From: Ardenticatenia bacterium
Lineage (GTDB): Bacteria; Chloroflexota; Anaerolineae; Ardenticatenales; Ardenticatenaceae
Assembly (NCBI GenBank): GCA_030949995.1
Contig: JAUZRY010000030.1
Span: 1-64,000, forward strand
Reading direction: 5' to 3'
DNA: 64,000 bases
Of the stretch, positions 36,315 through 44,661 are shown piece by piece (position 1 is the first letter of the stretch; the number at the start of each line of letters is the position of its first letter). The translations under genes and the position numbers were made by a program. Below the pieces are notes generated by a model. It did no database searches, had not been told where the DNA came from, and worked only from the letters and a program-made list of their open reading frames with translations.

Positions 36315-36803
36315 GTGACGACCATCACCTACGAGCAACCCAAGATCGGCCCGATACCCAAGCGGAAGCTCAAGTTCGTGATCGGCGGCGTCGTGGCCCT
36401 ACTCTCCATTGTGGCCCTGATCGTCAACGGGTTAGTGAACGCCAGCAACTATTACATCACGCTCGAGGAAGCCCTCTCCCAAGGCAACCGGCTGGTGGGC
36501 AAGGGCCTTCGGATTAACGCCGTGGTGGACAAGGAATCGGTGCAGTATGATCCCAAGAACATCGTGCTCACCTTCGATTTGGTGGATGAAGCTGGCCGAC
36601 GTGTACCGGTCGTTTACCGTGATGTGATGCCCGATCTCTTCATGAAAAGCGAGAGTGTCATCGTGGAAGGGCGGTTGAACGAGAAGGGCGTGTTCGAGGC
36701 AGACATGATTTTGGTGAAGTGTCCCTCCAAGTATGAGGAAGCGATTGAAGCCGGCGAACAGGTACCAACTAACCACCTGACGATCCCCACGCAATCGCAA
36801 TAA
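36315..36803 (+). CDS. ccmE: cytochrome c maturation heme chaperone CcmE, CxxxY type
   Basis: A 162-residue protein from GTG 36315, behind GGGGGAG. One N-terminal transmembrane helix (about 21-45) anchors an OB-fold domain: SNYYITLEEAL, GKGLRINAVV, VVYRDVMPDLF and VIVEGRLNEKGVFEADMILV. The heme-attachment region reads VKCPSKYEEA: Cys in place of the usual His of the HxxxY motif. CxxxY CcmE proteins are known from archaea and Desulfovibrio (System I*). It is the first gene of the operon and passes heme to CcmF. Confidence 0.93.
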   Translation: MTTITYEQPKIGPIPKRKLKFVIGGVVALLSIVALIVNGLVNASNYYITLEEALSQGNRLVGKGLRINAVVDKESVQYDPKNIVLTFDLVDEAGRRVPVVYRDVMPDLFMKSESVIVEGRLNEKGVFEADMILVKCPSKYEEAIEAGEQVPTNHLTIPTQSQ

Positions 36804-36813
36804 GGGAGGCCCA

Positions 36814-38827
36814 ATGAGTGACATCGGATACCTCAGCCTCTTAGGCGCATTGGCCCTAAGCGTTTACGCCACGTTGGCGCTCTTCTTCGGCGCACGCCGT
36901 CGTCTCCCCGAGCTGATTGCGAGCGGCCGGCGGGCGACTATTGCCATCGCCATCTTGAACGCTGTGGCCTTCTTGGCCATGGAGTATCTGCTTATCGTCC
37001 AGGATTTCAACGTGGAGTACGTAGCCCGCCAAACCAGCATAGGTCAACCCCTCTTCTATACCATCACGGGTATTTGGGGTGGGCAAGAAGGTTCCCTGCT
37101 CTTTTGGGTGCTGCTCCTCTCCCTCTACACGTTGGGCGTCATGTGGGTCCACAGGGACGACGCGCCGGAGTTGATGCCCTACACCCTCGCAGTGATGAAC
37201 TTTGTCATGACGTTTTTTCCTGATCGTGCTTAACTTTTCCGCCCCTCCCTTTGAGCGCCTCGACTTCGTGCCGGCCGACGGCCAGGGGCTCAACCCCCTG
37301 CTCCAGAACCCGGCCATGATCATGCATCCCCCGAACCTCTACGCCGGGTTTGTGGGGTTCACTGTGCCCTATGCCTTCGCCATGGCTGCCCTGCTCAGCG
37401 GCCGCACAGGGGCGACGTGGGTGCGGCTCTCACGCCGATGGACTCTTATCGCGTGGATGTTCCTAGGGCTAGGCATGTTGTTGGGCGGCTGGTGGGCCTA
37501 CAACGAGCTGGGATGGGGCGGTTATTGGGCGTGGGATCCGGTGGAGAACGCCTCGCTCATGCCCTGGCTCATTGGCACGGCGTTCCTGCATTCGGTGATG
37601 GTGCAGGAACAACGGGGCATGTTCAAAGTCTGGAACATGCTGCTCATCATTCTGGCCTTCGTGCTCTCCATTTTCGGCACGTTTCTGACACGCAGCGGCA
37701 TTCTCGACTCCATTCATGCTTTCGCAGTGAGCAGCATTGGCGTGTACTTCCTCGTCTTCATCTCGATCACTTTGCTGGGCTCCTTCATGCTCCTCTACGA
37801 CCGCCTGCCCCTGCTGAAGAGCGAACACGAACTGGACGCTCCTCTCTCCCGGGAGGCCGCGTTCCTGCTCAACAATATCCTGTTCCTGGGGATTTGGTTC
37901 ACCGTCTTCTGGGGCACAATGTATCCCATTATCAGCGAGCTGGTGACCGGCCGGCGTATTTTCGTGGGCCCGCCCTTCTTTAACATGGTGGCCGGGCCCC
38001 TGCTGCTGGTCATGTTGGTGCTCATGGGCATAGGCCCGCTATTACCCTGGCGGCGCACGTCATGGACCCATGCCAAGCGCCACATGGTACCCCCACTGAT
38101 CTTCGCCTTTGTGCTCATGGGCGTGTTGTGGCTCGTGGGCGTGCGCCGGGGGGTTGTGGTGGTGGCCTACGGAGTGGTGACGTTTGCCACAGCCGGCCAC
38201 CTCCTGGAGTTCTGGCGCGGGTGGCGCGCCCAACGGGAACGCAGCGGTGCTCATCCCGTGGCGGCGTTCTTTGAGCTGATCGCCAAAAACCGCCGGCGCT
38301 ACGGGGGCTACATTGTCCACTTGGGCGTCCTCTTGCTCACCATTGGCGTCATTGGCTCCAAGTTCTACGAGCAAGTGGTGGACATCACGCTGGCTCCTGG
38401 CGAGCGCACTCACGTGGGGGGGTACACTGTGCAATTTCTGGCCGCTGAAGGCTCCCGCGATCTCGTGAAGGAACGGGTGGCCGCTCCCCTGCACATCTGG
38501 AAAGGGGAACGCTTCCTGGGAACTTTGACGCCCTCCCTGGACTACTACTTCAAAGTGCCCGGAGGACAACGGGAGACCGAGGTGGCCGTGCGATCCTCCC
38601 TCTTCGAGGATTTCTACGTCGTCCTCACGGGCGTGAACCGGGACGGATCAGCCACGTTCAAGATCTTCGTGAACCCGCTGGTGGCGTGGGTCTGGATCGG
38701 CGGCCTGCTCCTGCTCTTCGGCACGTGGGTGGCCATGTGGCCTGACCCACGCGAGGAGCGCATCCTGGAACGCCTGCGCGCCCGCGAGGTCAGCCGTCGG
38801 TCGCTCTTGAGCTCATCCCGGGCCTAA
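36814..38827 (+). pseudogene. ccmF: cytochrome c heme lyase subunit CcmF, one frameshift in T run
   Basis: A protein of about 670 residues with some 13-15 transmembrane helices. The N-terminal 135 residues end at NFVMTFF, then six T (37213-37218) shift the frame; with five T the reading gives TFFLIVLNFSAPPF and continues to 38827. The tryptophan-rich heme-handling motif WGGYWAWDPVENASLMPWL is intact, as are conserved regions such as HPPNLYAGFVGF. Late features include a soluble domain (about 555-620). CcmF with CcmE completes heme attachment to apocytochrome c. It starts 11 bases after ccmE. With one T removed it looks complete. Confidence 0.9.
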
Positions 38828-38863
38828 ACGGGGGGCCGAGGTACAGGAAAGGGGGAAGACACT

Positions 38864-39282
38864 GTGGAGGCGTGGGTTCCCGTGTTGATTGGCATTGGAG
38901 TGCTGGCCGGGCTCATGGCGTACACGGCCGGCCCCTCTTCCGACTCGGCCGTCAGCCCACCGAGGCCGAGTCGTGGCTTTCCCAAGAGGGAGCTGCGGAT
39001 GAGTTGGCCGAACTGCTCTTCCAGCGTGATGCCCTGTTGGCCGCGCTCCACGACCTGCAAATGGACCTCCAGATGGGCAAGATCGGCGAGGAGGACTTCC
39101 GACGGCTCGACGCCCTCTACCGCGCGCGGGCCGTGGAGGTATTGCGCCGGCTCGATGAACTCCAGGAGGAGGACGCCGGAAGCGCCACATCGGCGTCGGC
39201 TGCGGAACACACGTGGGAGGCGTGGATCGAGCGCGCGGTGGAGCGAGCTCGTCAAGCCACCTCCTCCTCGACCCCAACGTAG
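38864..39282 (+). pseudogene. small CcmI-like membrane protein, one frameshift
   Basis: GTG 38864 starts a hydrophobic N-terminus (WVPVLIGIGVLAGLMAYTAGP). The frame breaks at CCCC 38932-38935; one more C continues it as PLFRLGRQPTE, then a helical domain: ELLFQRDALLAALHDLQMDL and GKIGEEDFRRLDALYRARAV. This pattern (hydrophobic start, then a coiled pair with LxALxDLxxDxxxGKIxEEDYxxL) is common to the N-terminal part of CcmI-like proteins. CcmI in proteobacteria presents apocytochrome to the lyase. Here only that short part is present, about 139 codons. Confidence 0.65.
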
Positions 39283-39295
39283 GCCTCGTCGGGCG

Positions 39296-40015
39296 ATGAC
39301 ACTGCCGCCCCTCATTGAGGTTGAAGACCTTCACAAGAATTACGGCCTGCGTCGGGCCCTGCGGGGCATTCACATGAGGGTGGCCCAAGGAGAATGGGTC
39401 ACCCTCTTTGGTCCCAACGGGGCCGGCAAGACCACGCTGATCCACATCATTGCCACCTTGGTGCGCCCCTCACGGGGCACAGTGCGCCTTCAAGGCCACC
39501 CCCTCACCGGCGACTGGACGGAGGCCCGCCGCCACATCGGCTTGGTCTCTCACAGGAGTTTTCTCTATCCCGATCTCACAGCGGCCGAGAACCTGCGCCT
39601 CTACGCCCACCTGTACGACGTGTCGAGCCCCGAGGCGCGCATCCGTGCCCTAGCCGAGCGGGTGGGGCTGGCCAAGCGGCTTCACGATCCTGTGCGCACG
39701 TTCTCGCGCGGCATGGTGCAACGCCTCACCATTGCCCGCGCACTGATACACGATCCCCAGATCCTGCTGTTGGACGAGCCCTACACCGGCTTGGACGCCG
39801 GAGCCGTGGCGTGGCTCACCCGCCTCTTGGGCCAAATGGCACGTGAAGGGCACACCATCCTCATGGCCACCCACAACGTGGAACAGGGTTTGGCCCTCTG
39901 TGACCGCGCCATCATCCTTCACCGGGGCCGCCTGGTCTTCGAGTCGTCACGCCAGGCACTCTCCCCCGACGAGTGGCAGGCCGTCTACCGCGCCTACGTG
40001 GAGGAGCCGGCGTGA
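39296..40015 (+). CDS. ccmA: heme exporter ATP-binding protein CcmA
   Basis: A 239-residue ABC ATPase. Walker A is GPNGAGKTTL (about 39-48), the Q-loop region reads GLVSHRSFLYPDLTAAENL, the signature is FSRGMVQRLTIARALIHDP, and Walker B is LLLDEPYTGLD. The H-loop follows at MATHNVEQG. ATG 39296 is 14 bases after the CcmI-like stop. It pairs with CcmB, whose GTG overlaps its stop. Together with CcmC these release holo-CcmE from the membrane complex. Length and motifs are normal. Confidence 0.93.
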   Translation: MTLPPLIEVEDLHKNYGLRRALRGIHMRVAQGEWVTLFGPNGAGKTTLIHIIATLVRPSRGTVRLQGHPLTGDWTEARRHIGLVSHRSFLYPDLTAAENLRLYAHLYDVSSPEARIRALAERVGLAKRLHDPVRTFSRGMVQRLTIARALIHDPQILLLDEPYTGLDAGAVAWLTRLLGQMAREGHTILMATHNVEQGLALCDRAIILHRGRLVFESSRQALSPDEWQAVYRAYVEEPA

Positions 40016-40689
40016 GGGCCTACTTGCGCAAGGCGTGGCTCATCGCCTGGAAGGACTTGGTGAGTGAATGGCGCTCCCGGGAAGTGTTCAGCATTATGGC
40101 CGTCTTTGCGCTGCTCACCATTCTCATCTTCAACTTCGCGCTGGAGCTCTCCTCGGTGAACCGCGTGGAAGTCGCGCCTGGCCTGCTCTGGGTTACGTTT
40201 ATCTTCGCCGGCCTTTTGGGCGTGAACCGGAGCTTCACTCGCGAGCAGGAGCAGGGCAATTTGGCCGGCCTCATGATGGTACCGGTGGACCGCAGCGCCA
40301 TCTACTTGGGCAAGCTGATGGGCAACCTGGCCTTTATCGTCAGCGTAGAAGCCGTGACGCTGCCCCTCTTCGCAGCCCTTTTCAACATCAGCGTGCCTGT
40401 TTGGCCCCTGCTCGTGCCCCTGCTGTTGGGCACGTTGGGATTTGCTATTATCGGCACTGTTTTCGCCGCCATCAGCGTCAACACACGCCTGCGCGACGTG
40501 CTCCTGCCAGTGCTCGTGTTACCTATCTTCGTGCCCGTGGTCATCGCCGCTGTGAAGGCCAGCAGCACCGTCTTCGCCCGCCGTTCACTCCTCGAGGAGG
40601 CCCGACACTGGATCGGATTGCTGGTCACCTTTGACGTGCTCTTCTTCACCTTGGCCGTGCTCCTCTTCGACGTGATCTTGGAGGAATAG
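40012..40689 (+). CDS. ccmB: heme exporter membrane protein CcmB
   Basis: A 225-residue protein with six predicted transmembrane helices. The N-terminus WLIAWKDLVSEWRSREVFS is the typical CcmB opening, and NRSFTREQEQGNLAGLMMVPVDRSAIYLGK is the conserved cytoplasmic region (quoted in part: EQEQGNLAGLMMVPVDRS). GTG 40012 overlaps the ccmA stop (GTGA). It forms the permease of the CcmAB transporter. No ccmC follows; the next gene is an acetyltransferase. Confidence 0.92.
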   Translation: MRAYLRKAWLIAWKDLVSEWRSREVFSIMAVFALLTILIFNFALELSSVNRVEVAPGLLWVTFIFAGLLGVNRSFTREQEQGNLAGLMMVPVDRSAIYLGKLMGNLAFIVSVEAVTLPLFAALFNISVPVWPLLVPLLLGTLGFAIIGTVFAAISVNTRLRDVLLPVLVLPIFVPVVIAAVKASSTVFARRSLLEEARHWIGLLVTFDVLFFTLAVLLFDVILEE

Positions 40690-40703
40690 GGAGGAGGGAT
40701 GGC

Positions 40704-41249
40704 ATGGAGTGGCCCCTGCGCGTGGAGCTCAGTGACGGGAGCACAGGGGTCTTACAGCCGATGCGCCGGCGCGACGTGTGGCGGGCAGCGGCCGGCCTGG
40801 CGCGCCTCTCGCGGGAGGATGTCAACCTGGGCGTGGAGCACGTGAACGTGGGTCACGTGGCCGACCGCTACCTGCGGACATTGAATCAGCCCGGTTATCT
40901 CTACGTGTTGGCCGAAATCGAAGCCCAGTTCGCCGGTCTGGCCTCCGCCCGGCCAGGCCGTTTCGGCCAGAAGGACCGTCACGTGGCCACGCTCAGCCTG
41001 TGGGTCCTGCCTTGGGCCCAAGGCCGTCGGCTGGGGGCCTGGATGATGCGCGCCCTCTTGGCCTGGTGCCAGGAGACGGGATACGAAAAGGCCGAGCTGG
41101 AAGTCTTCGCCAGCAACACGCGCGCCCGTCGTCTCTACGAGCAACTGGGATTTCACGTCGAGGTGCGGCAACGGCGAGCCATCAAGCTGCCCGGAGGCAG
41201 GTACACCGACAACTTGATCATGGGTCGTTTCCTGCGCCCGCCGAACTGA
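40704..41249 (+). CDS. GNAT-family N-acetyltransferase
   Basis: A 181-residue GNAT protein. The acetyl-CoA binding region is LWVLPWAQGRRLGAWMMRAL (Q/RxxGxG/A-like, about 95-114), followed by ELEVFASNTRARRLYEQLGF, the standard C-terminal motif B. It follows ccmB by 14 bases behind GGGAGG, but shares no obvious role with cytochrome maturation. Substrate unknown. It is convergent with murJ, 11 bases apart. Confidence 0.88.
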   Translation: MEWPLRVELSDGSTGVLQPMRRRDVWRAAAGLARLSREDVNLGVEHVNVGHVADRYLRTLNQPGYLYVLAEIEAQFAGLASARPGRFGQKDRHVATLSLWVLPWAQGRRLGAWMMRALLAWCQETGYEKAELEVFASNTRARRLYEQLGFHVEVRQRRAIKLPGGRYTDNLIMGRFLRPPN

Positions 41250-41260
41250 TTTGGGTGGGC

Positions 41261-42877
41261 TCATCCCATGTGTTGCTGGCGCAGGCGTCCGATTACCAGC
41301 TGGGCTGCGGCCCGGATCTCTTCCAGCCCCAGGAGGGCAGCCATCAGGGCGTACACGCCCATTCCCACGAACGCCGGCACGGCCACGACCACCAACCGGC
41401 CGCCCAGCCCGGCGACGGCCAGCCCTTCAAGCCACACCAGCGTGGCAGCCACGACCACTCCCATGCAGAGTGAGGCCACGGCTGTCCTGCCGGCCATTGA
41501 CACCACACCCTCTATCACTTGGGCCCCTACGGCGCGACGAGTGAACCAGAGCATGATAAGGGCATGTCCCACCCACTGGACTGAATTGGCCAACACCAGG
41601 GCCAACATGCCCAACATTTGCACCAGGGGCAAAGCCACGGCCAAGTAGATGCCCACGGCCACTGCGCCCACCGCGGCCGGCACGAGAGTGTTCTGGCGAG
41701 CATAGTACCCGAAGACGAGCACTTGGTCCACTGCCGCGAAGATCAGGCCGATCAGGTAGAGGCGCAGCGCGCGGGCCGTCCAGAGGGTGTCGAAGGCCGT
41801 GAACTCGCCGTGTTCAAACAGGAGGGCCACAATCGGAGTGGCCAACACGAAAAGCCCTACAGCCGCCGGCACAATGAGCACGATCACCATGCGGATGCCC
41901 GTGCGCAGCGTCTGGAGGTAGCCGTCGCGCGCCTCCTGGGCTGCCAGGTGCGAGAGGTTGGGCAACACGGCCAAGGAAACAGCCGTGGCCACTAAGCCCA
42001 GCGGAAACTGGATAAGCGTGGTGGCGTAGCGCATCCAGCCAATGCTCTGTTCGCCCGTCGTCGAGGCCAGGCTGCGATCAATCACGATCCCCACGTGGCT
42101 CACCAGGAACCCCAAGGCCACCGGCACGTACAGGCGTACAATGCGCCGTAGGGCCGGATGTCGCCAGTCAAAAATCAGCATCAGGCGCTGATCCCGGAGC
42201 TCTGGCATCAAAATGAGCACTTGCCCCAACGCACCGGCCAACATGCCCAAGGCCAGCCCGTAAATGCGCTCGGGGCCGACGAAAAGGCGGGAGAAGAACA
42301 CCGCGCCCACAATAAGGCCCAAATTGTAGATGGCCGCGCCGAAGGCCGCAAATGTAAACCGCCTGAGCGCGTAGAGGAGCCCCGTGAGCACCCCGCTGAC
42401 GCTGAGCAGCATCACTGCGGGCGTCACCAGCCGAATGAGCCGGCCGGTGAGCCCCTGGAGTTCGGGCTCAAAGCCGCTCACCAGCAGGGCCGCTAACCAC
42501 GGAGCAGTCAACTCCACGAAGACCACCAAAAGGGCCACCACAGCGGCCGTGGCGCTCAGGACAACGCTCGCAAGGCGCCATAGCTCGGCACGCCGCTCCC
42601 GGTGTTCGCTGAAGACGGGCACGAGAGCCGAGCTGAGCAGCCCGCCAATGAGCATGTCGTACACCATCATGGGAATGGCCGAGGCGGCCACGAAGGCACT
42701 GTACGCCCCACTGCTCCCGAACTGATTGGCGAAAACCGTCTCTCGCACTAAGCCCAGCACTCGGCTGGCCACGTTACCCAAGCTGATCAGGCCGGCTGCC
42801 CGCGCGATGTGACGGCGTTGGGGCACCAAGTGCCCATGTTCCTCCACCTGGTTGAGCGATGATGTCTCCACAGTCAT
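41261..42877 (-). CDS. murJ: lipid II flippase MurJ
   Basis: A 538-residue MOP-superfamily transporter with 14 predicted transmembrane helices. The family opening GNVASRVLGLVRETVFANQF and SSALVPVFSE is clear, as are GALGQVLILMPELR and FGYYARQNTLVPA. MurJ flips lipid II across the membrane for peptidoglycan synthesis. Its presence argues for a peptidoglycan wall. It lies 12 bases after the heptose adenylyltransferase gene, so the leftward operon is rfaE1-rfaE2-murJ. A role in flipping another lipid-linked sugar cannot be excluded. Confidence 0.92.
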   Translation of the reverse strand: MTVETSSLNQVEEHGHLVPQRRHIARAAGLISLGNVASRVLGLVRETVFANQFGSSGAYSAFVAASAIPMMVYDMLIGGLLSSALVPVFSEHRERRAELWRLASVVLSATAAVVALLVVFVELTAPWLAALLVSGFEPELQGLTGRLIRLVTPAVMLLSVSGVLTGLLYALRRFTFAAFGAAIYNLGLIVGAVFFSRLFVGPERIYGLALGMLAGALGQVLILMPELRDQRLMLIFDWRHPALRRIVRLYVPVALGFLVSHVGIVIDRSLASTTGEQSIGWMRYATTLIQFPLGLVATAVSLAVLPNLSHLAAQEARDGYLQTLRTGIRMVIVLIVPAAVGLFVLATPIVALLFEHGEFTAFDTLWTARALRLYLIGLIFAAVDQVLVFGYYARQNTLVPAAVGAVAVGIYLAVALPLVQMLGMLALVLANSVQWVGHALIMLWFTRRAVGAQVIEGVVSMAGRTAVASLCMGVVVAATLVWLEGLAVAGLGGRLVVVAVPAFVGMGVYALMAALLGLEEIRAAAQLVIGRLRQQHMG

Positions 42878-42889
42878 GATGTGACGTCC

Positions 42890-43369
42890 CTAGTCTCGGT
42901 GCTGGTGCACGATGCGCTCCACAAGCCCACTGCTCGACTTGCCCGGCACCGGGGGCACCAGGACCAGCCGGATGCCCAAGGCCCGAACCACGTGTATCTC
43001 AGGCAAAGTGGCCGGCGAATAATCTCCCCCCTTCACGTAGACCTCGGGGCGAAGGTTGGCCAACAGGGGGGCCGCCGTGACGTGTACTATCGGGAGCACA
43101 CCGTCCACAGCTCGCAGCGCGGCCACCACCCGTGCTCGTTCCTCCCAAGGCACCAGTGGACGCAGCTTTCCCTTCAATAAACGCACGCTTGTATCGTCAT
43201 TCACACCCACCCAGAGCACATCCCCGTGGTCGGCGGCCACTTCCAAGGTGTGAATGTGCCCCACGTGCAACAAGTCAAAGCAGCCGTTGGTGAAGACCAA
43301 CGTGTGTCCTGCTAAGCGGAGGCGATCGCGCGCTTCGACGGCGGCATCCAAGGTGAGGAGGCGGCTCAT
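42890..43369 (-). CDS. rfaE2: heptose 1-phosphate adenylyltransferase (RfaE domain II)
   Basis: A 159-residue nucleotidylyltransferase. FTNGCFDLLHVGHIHTLE carries the (H/T)xGH signature of the cytidylyltransferase superfamily, and VNDDTSVRLLKGKLRPLVP, YVKGGDYSPATLPE and GKSSSGLVERI match RfaE/HldE C-terminal domains. It adds AMP to heptose 1-phosphate. In many bacteria it is fused to the kinase; here the kinase is the upstream gene with a four-base overlap. It lies in the order kinase, adenylyltransferase, murJ. Confidence 0.93.
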   Translation of the reverse strand: MSRLLTLDAAVEARDRLRLAGHTLVFTNGCFDLLHVGHIHTLEVAADHGDVLWVGVNDDTSVRLLKGKLRPLVPWEERARVVAALRAVDGVLPIVHVTAAPLLANLRPEVYVKGGDYSPATLPEIHVVRALGIRLVLVPPVPGKSSSGLVERIVHQHRD

Positions 43370-44358
43370 GGGGGATAGGACTCCTCAGCAGCGTGGGAAG
43401 CGGCGTGGGCAACCAACTCGGCGCGGGTCGGGGCGTAGTTGCCCAACACTTGCAGCACCAGACCGGCGGCCACATTGGCCAGCCAACACGCCCGGGCTAG
43501 AGGCAGGCCGGCCAGAAACGCCAAGGTCAACACGGCCATTACCGTGTCCCCGGCGCCCGTGACGTCGAAGACAGTCGCCCGGCGTTGAGGAGGACACTCC
43601 CCGTACCCTTGGCGGTCAAGCCAGGCAATCCCCTCCTCGCCCAGAGTGACCACCACAGCTCCAGCCCGGCAGCGGGCGCGCAGGGCAGCCAACTGGGCGG
43701 CCCGCCCATCACCGGCGGGGCGCAACGGTTCGCCCAGCTCGGCTTCGGCTTCGGCACGATTGCACTTCACCACATCGAACCCCTGGAAACGGCCCAGCCC
43801 GCCTTGGGAGTCCACCAACAGCGGAAGGGCGTGACGTGCCCTCAGGGCCAGACAGCGCTGGATGAGTTCGTCGGTGACCACGCCGTTGCGGTAGTTGCTG
43901 ATCAGAATGGCTCCGGCGCCGGGGACCAAGCGGGAAAGCCGCTCGGCCAGAGCGCCTTCGACCTCGACATCAAGGGGACGCCGGTCCACGTGGTCAATGC
44001 GCGCGAGGTGCTGACCGTGAACGAAGCTCCCCTCGGCAAGAATGCGCGTCTTGGTCGTGGTAGGGCGGGACGGGTCCACAATGAGGCCCTCTGTGTCCAC
44101 ACCGGCCGCCAGGAGGGTGGCTTCCAGCTCCCGGCCGGCAGGATCGTTGCCAATGACGCCCACGGCCACAGCCTGACCTCCGAGGCGCACGATGTTGACC
44201 GCCGGGTTAGCCGCACCGCCCGGCACCACATGGCGACGTGTGCGTTCCAACACAGGCACAGGGGCCTCCCGCGAGAGGCGGGTGGCTCGCCCGATCAGGT
44301 ATTCGTCGAGCATCACGTCCCCGACCACGAGGACTGTTGATAACACCGGGGGCAGCAC
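43366..44358 (-). CDS. rfaE1: heptose 7-phosphate kinase (RfaE domain I, PfkB family)
   Basis: A 330-residue ribokinase-family protein. VVGDVMLDEYLIGRATRLSR and VLERTRRHVVPGGAANPAVN form the N-terminal sugar-binding part, where GGAAN is typical of HldE. VFDVTGAGDTVMAVL is the PfkB signature with the catalytic Asp. GTG 44358 follows GAGGAGC. With the adenylyltransferase it makes ADP-heptose, used for glycans even in bacteria without classical lipopolysaccharide. Isomerase, phosphatase and epimerase genes are not in the window. Confidence 0.92.
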   Translation of the reverse strand: MLPPVLSTVLVVGDVMLDEYLIGRATRLSREAPVPVLERTRRHVVPGGAANPAVNIVRLGGQAVAVGVIGNDPAGRELEATLLAAGVDTEGLIVDPSRPTTTKTRILAEGSFVHGQHLARIDHVDRRPLDVEVEGALAERLSRLVPGAGAILISNYRNGVVTDELIQRCLALRARHALPLLVDSQGGLGRFQGFDVVKCNRAEAEAELGEPLRPAGDGRAAQLAALRARCRAGAVVVTLGEEGIAWLDRQGYGECPPQRRATVFDVTGAGDTVMAVLTLAFLAGLPLARACWLANVAAGLVLQVLGNYAPTRAELVAHAASHAAEESYPP

Positions 44359-44438
44359 AAGCTCCTCACAGCGGTACAGGCATCCGCCCTGGATGTGGTG
44401 TTCATGGCCCGGGAAGATTCTACACCAGAAGAGAAACT

Positions 44439-44466
44439 TTGCGAAAAATCACACCCGAGGTATAAT
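44439..44466 (+). promoter_or_regulatory. promoter of the tRNA-Arg gene
   Basis: TTGCGA (44439-44444), 16 bases, TATAAT (44461-44466). The tRNA begins 17 bases after the -10 box, so the 5' leader is short. Confidence 0.75.
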
Positions 44467-44482
44467 TGGAAGTGTCAACCGA

Positions 44483-44554
44483 GCCCCCGTAGCTCAGAGG
44501 AGAGAGCACTGGCCTCCGGAGCCAGGTGCGCAGGTTCGAGTCCTGCCGGGGGCA
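44483..44554 (+). tRNA. tRNA-Arg (anticodon CCG)
   Basis: Acceptor GCCCCCG (44483-44489) pairs with CGGGGGC (44547-44553), then discriminator A. The D arm has AGCTCAGAGGAGAGAGC, the anticodon stem CTGGC/GCCAG closes loop CTCCGGA with anticodon CCG, and the T arm is GCAGG-TTCGAGT-CCTGC. CCA is not encoded. It reads CGG arginine codons, which suit a GC-rich genome. Only tRNA seen in the window. Confidence 0.95.
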
Positions 44555-44564
44555 CACGTCTCTG

Positions 44565-44585
44565 GCCCGGCGTAGCCGGGCTTTT
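44565..44585 (+). terminator. terminator after tRNA-Arg
   Basis: GCCCGGC (44565-44571), loop GTA, GCCGGGC (44575-44581), then TTTT. Eleven bases after the tRNA end. Confidence 0.8.
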
Positions 44586-44605
44586 CTTCATGGTCTAACC
44601 TGCTT

Positions 44606-44634
44606 TTGGCCCACCCCCGAGAAACGCATATAAT
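44606..44634 (+). promoter_or_regulatory. sigma-70-type promoter for the hydroxyacid dehydrogenase gene
   Basis: TTGGCC (44606-44611), 17 bases, TATAAT (44629-44634), followed by a leader of about 21 nt to ATG 44662. Confidence 0.7.
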
Positions 44635-44661
44635 AGTCCAAACTGGGCAGGCCCCCCGATC

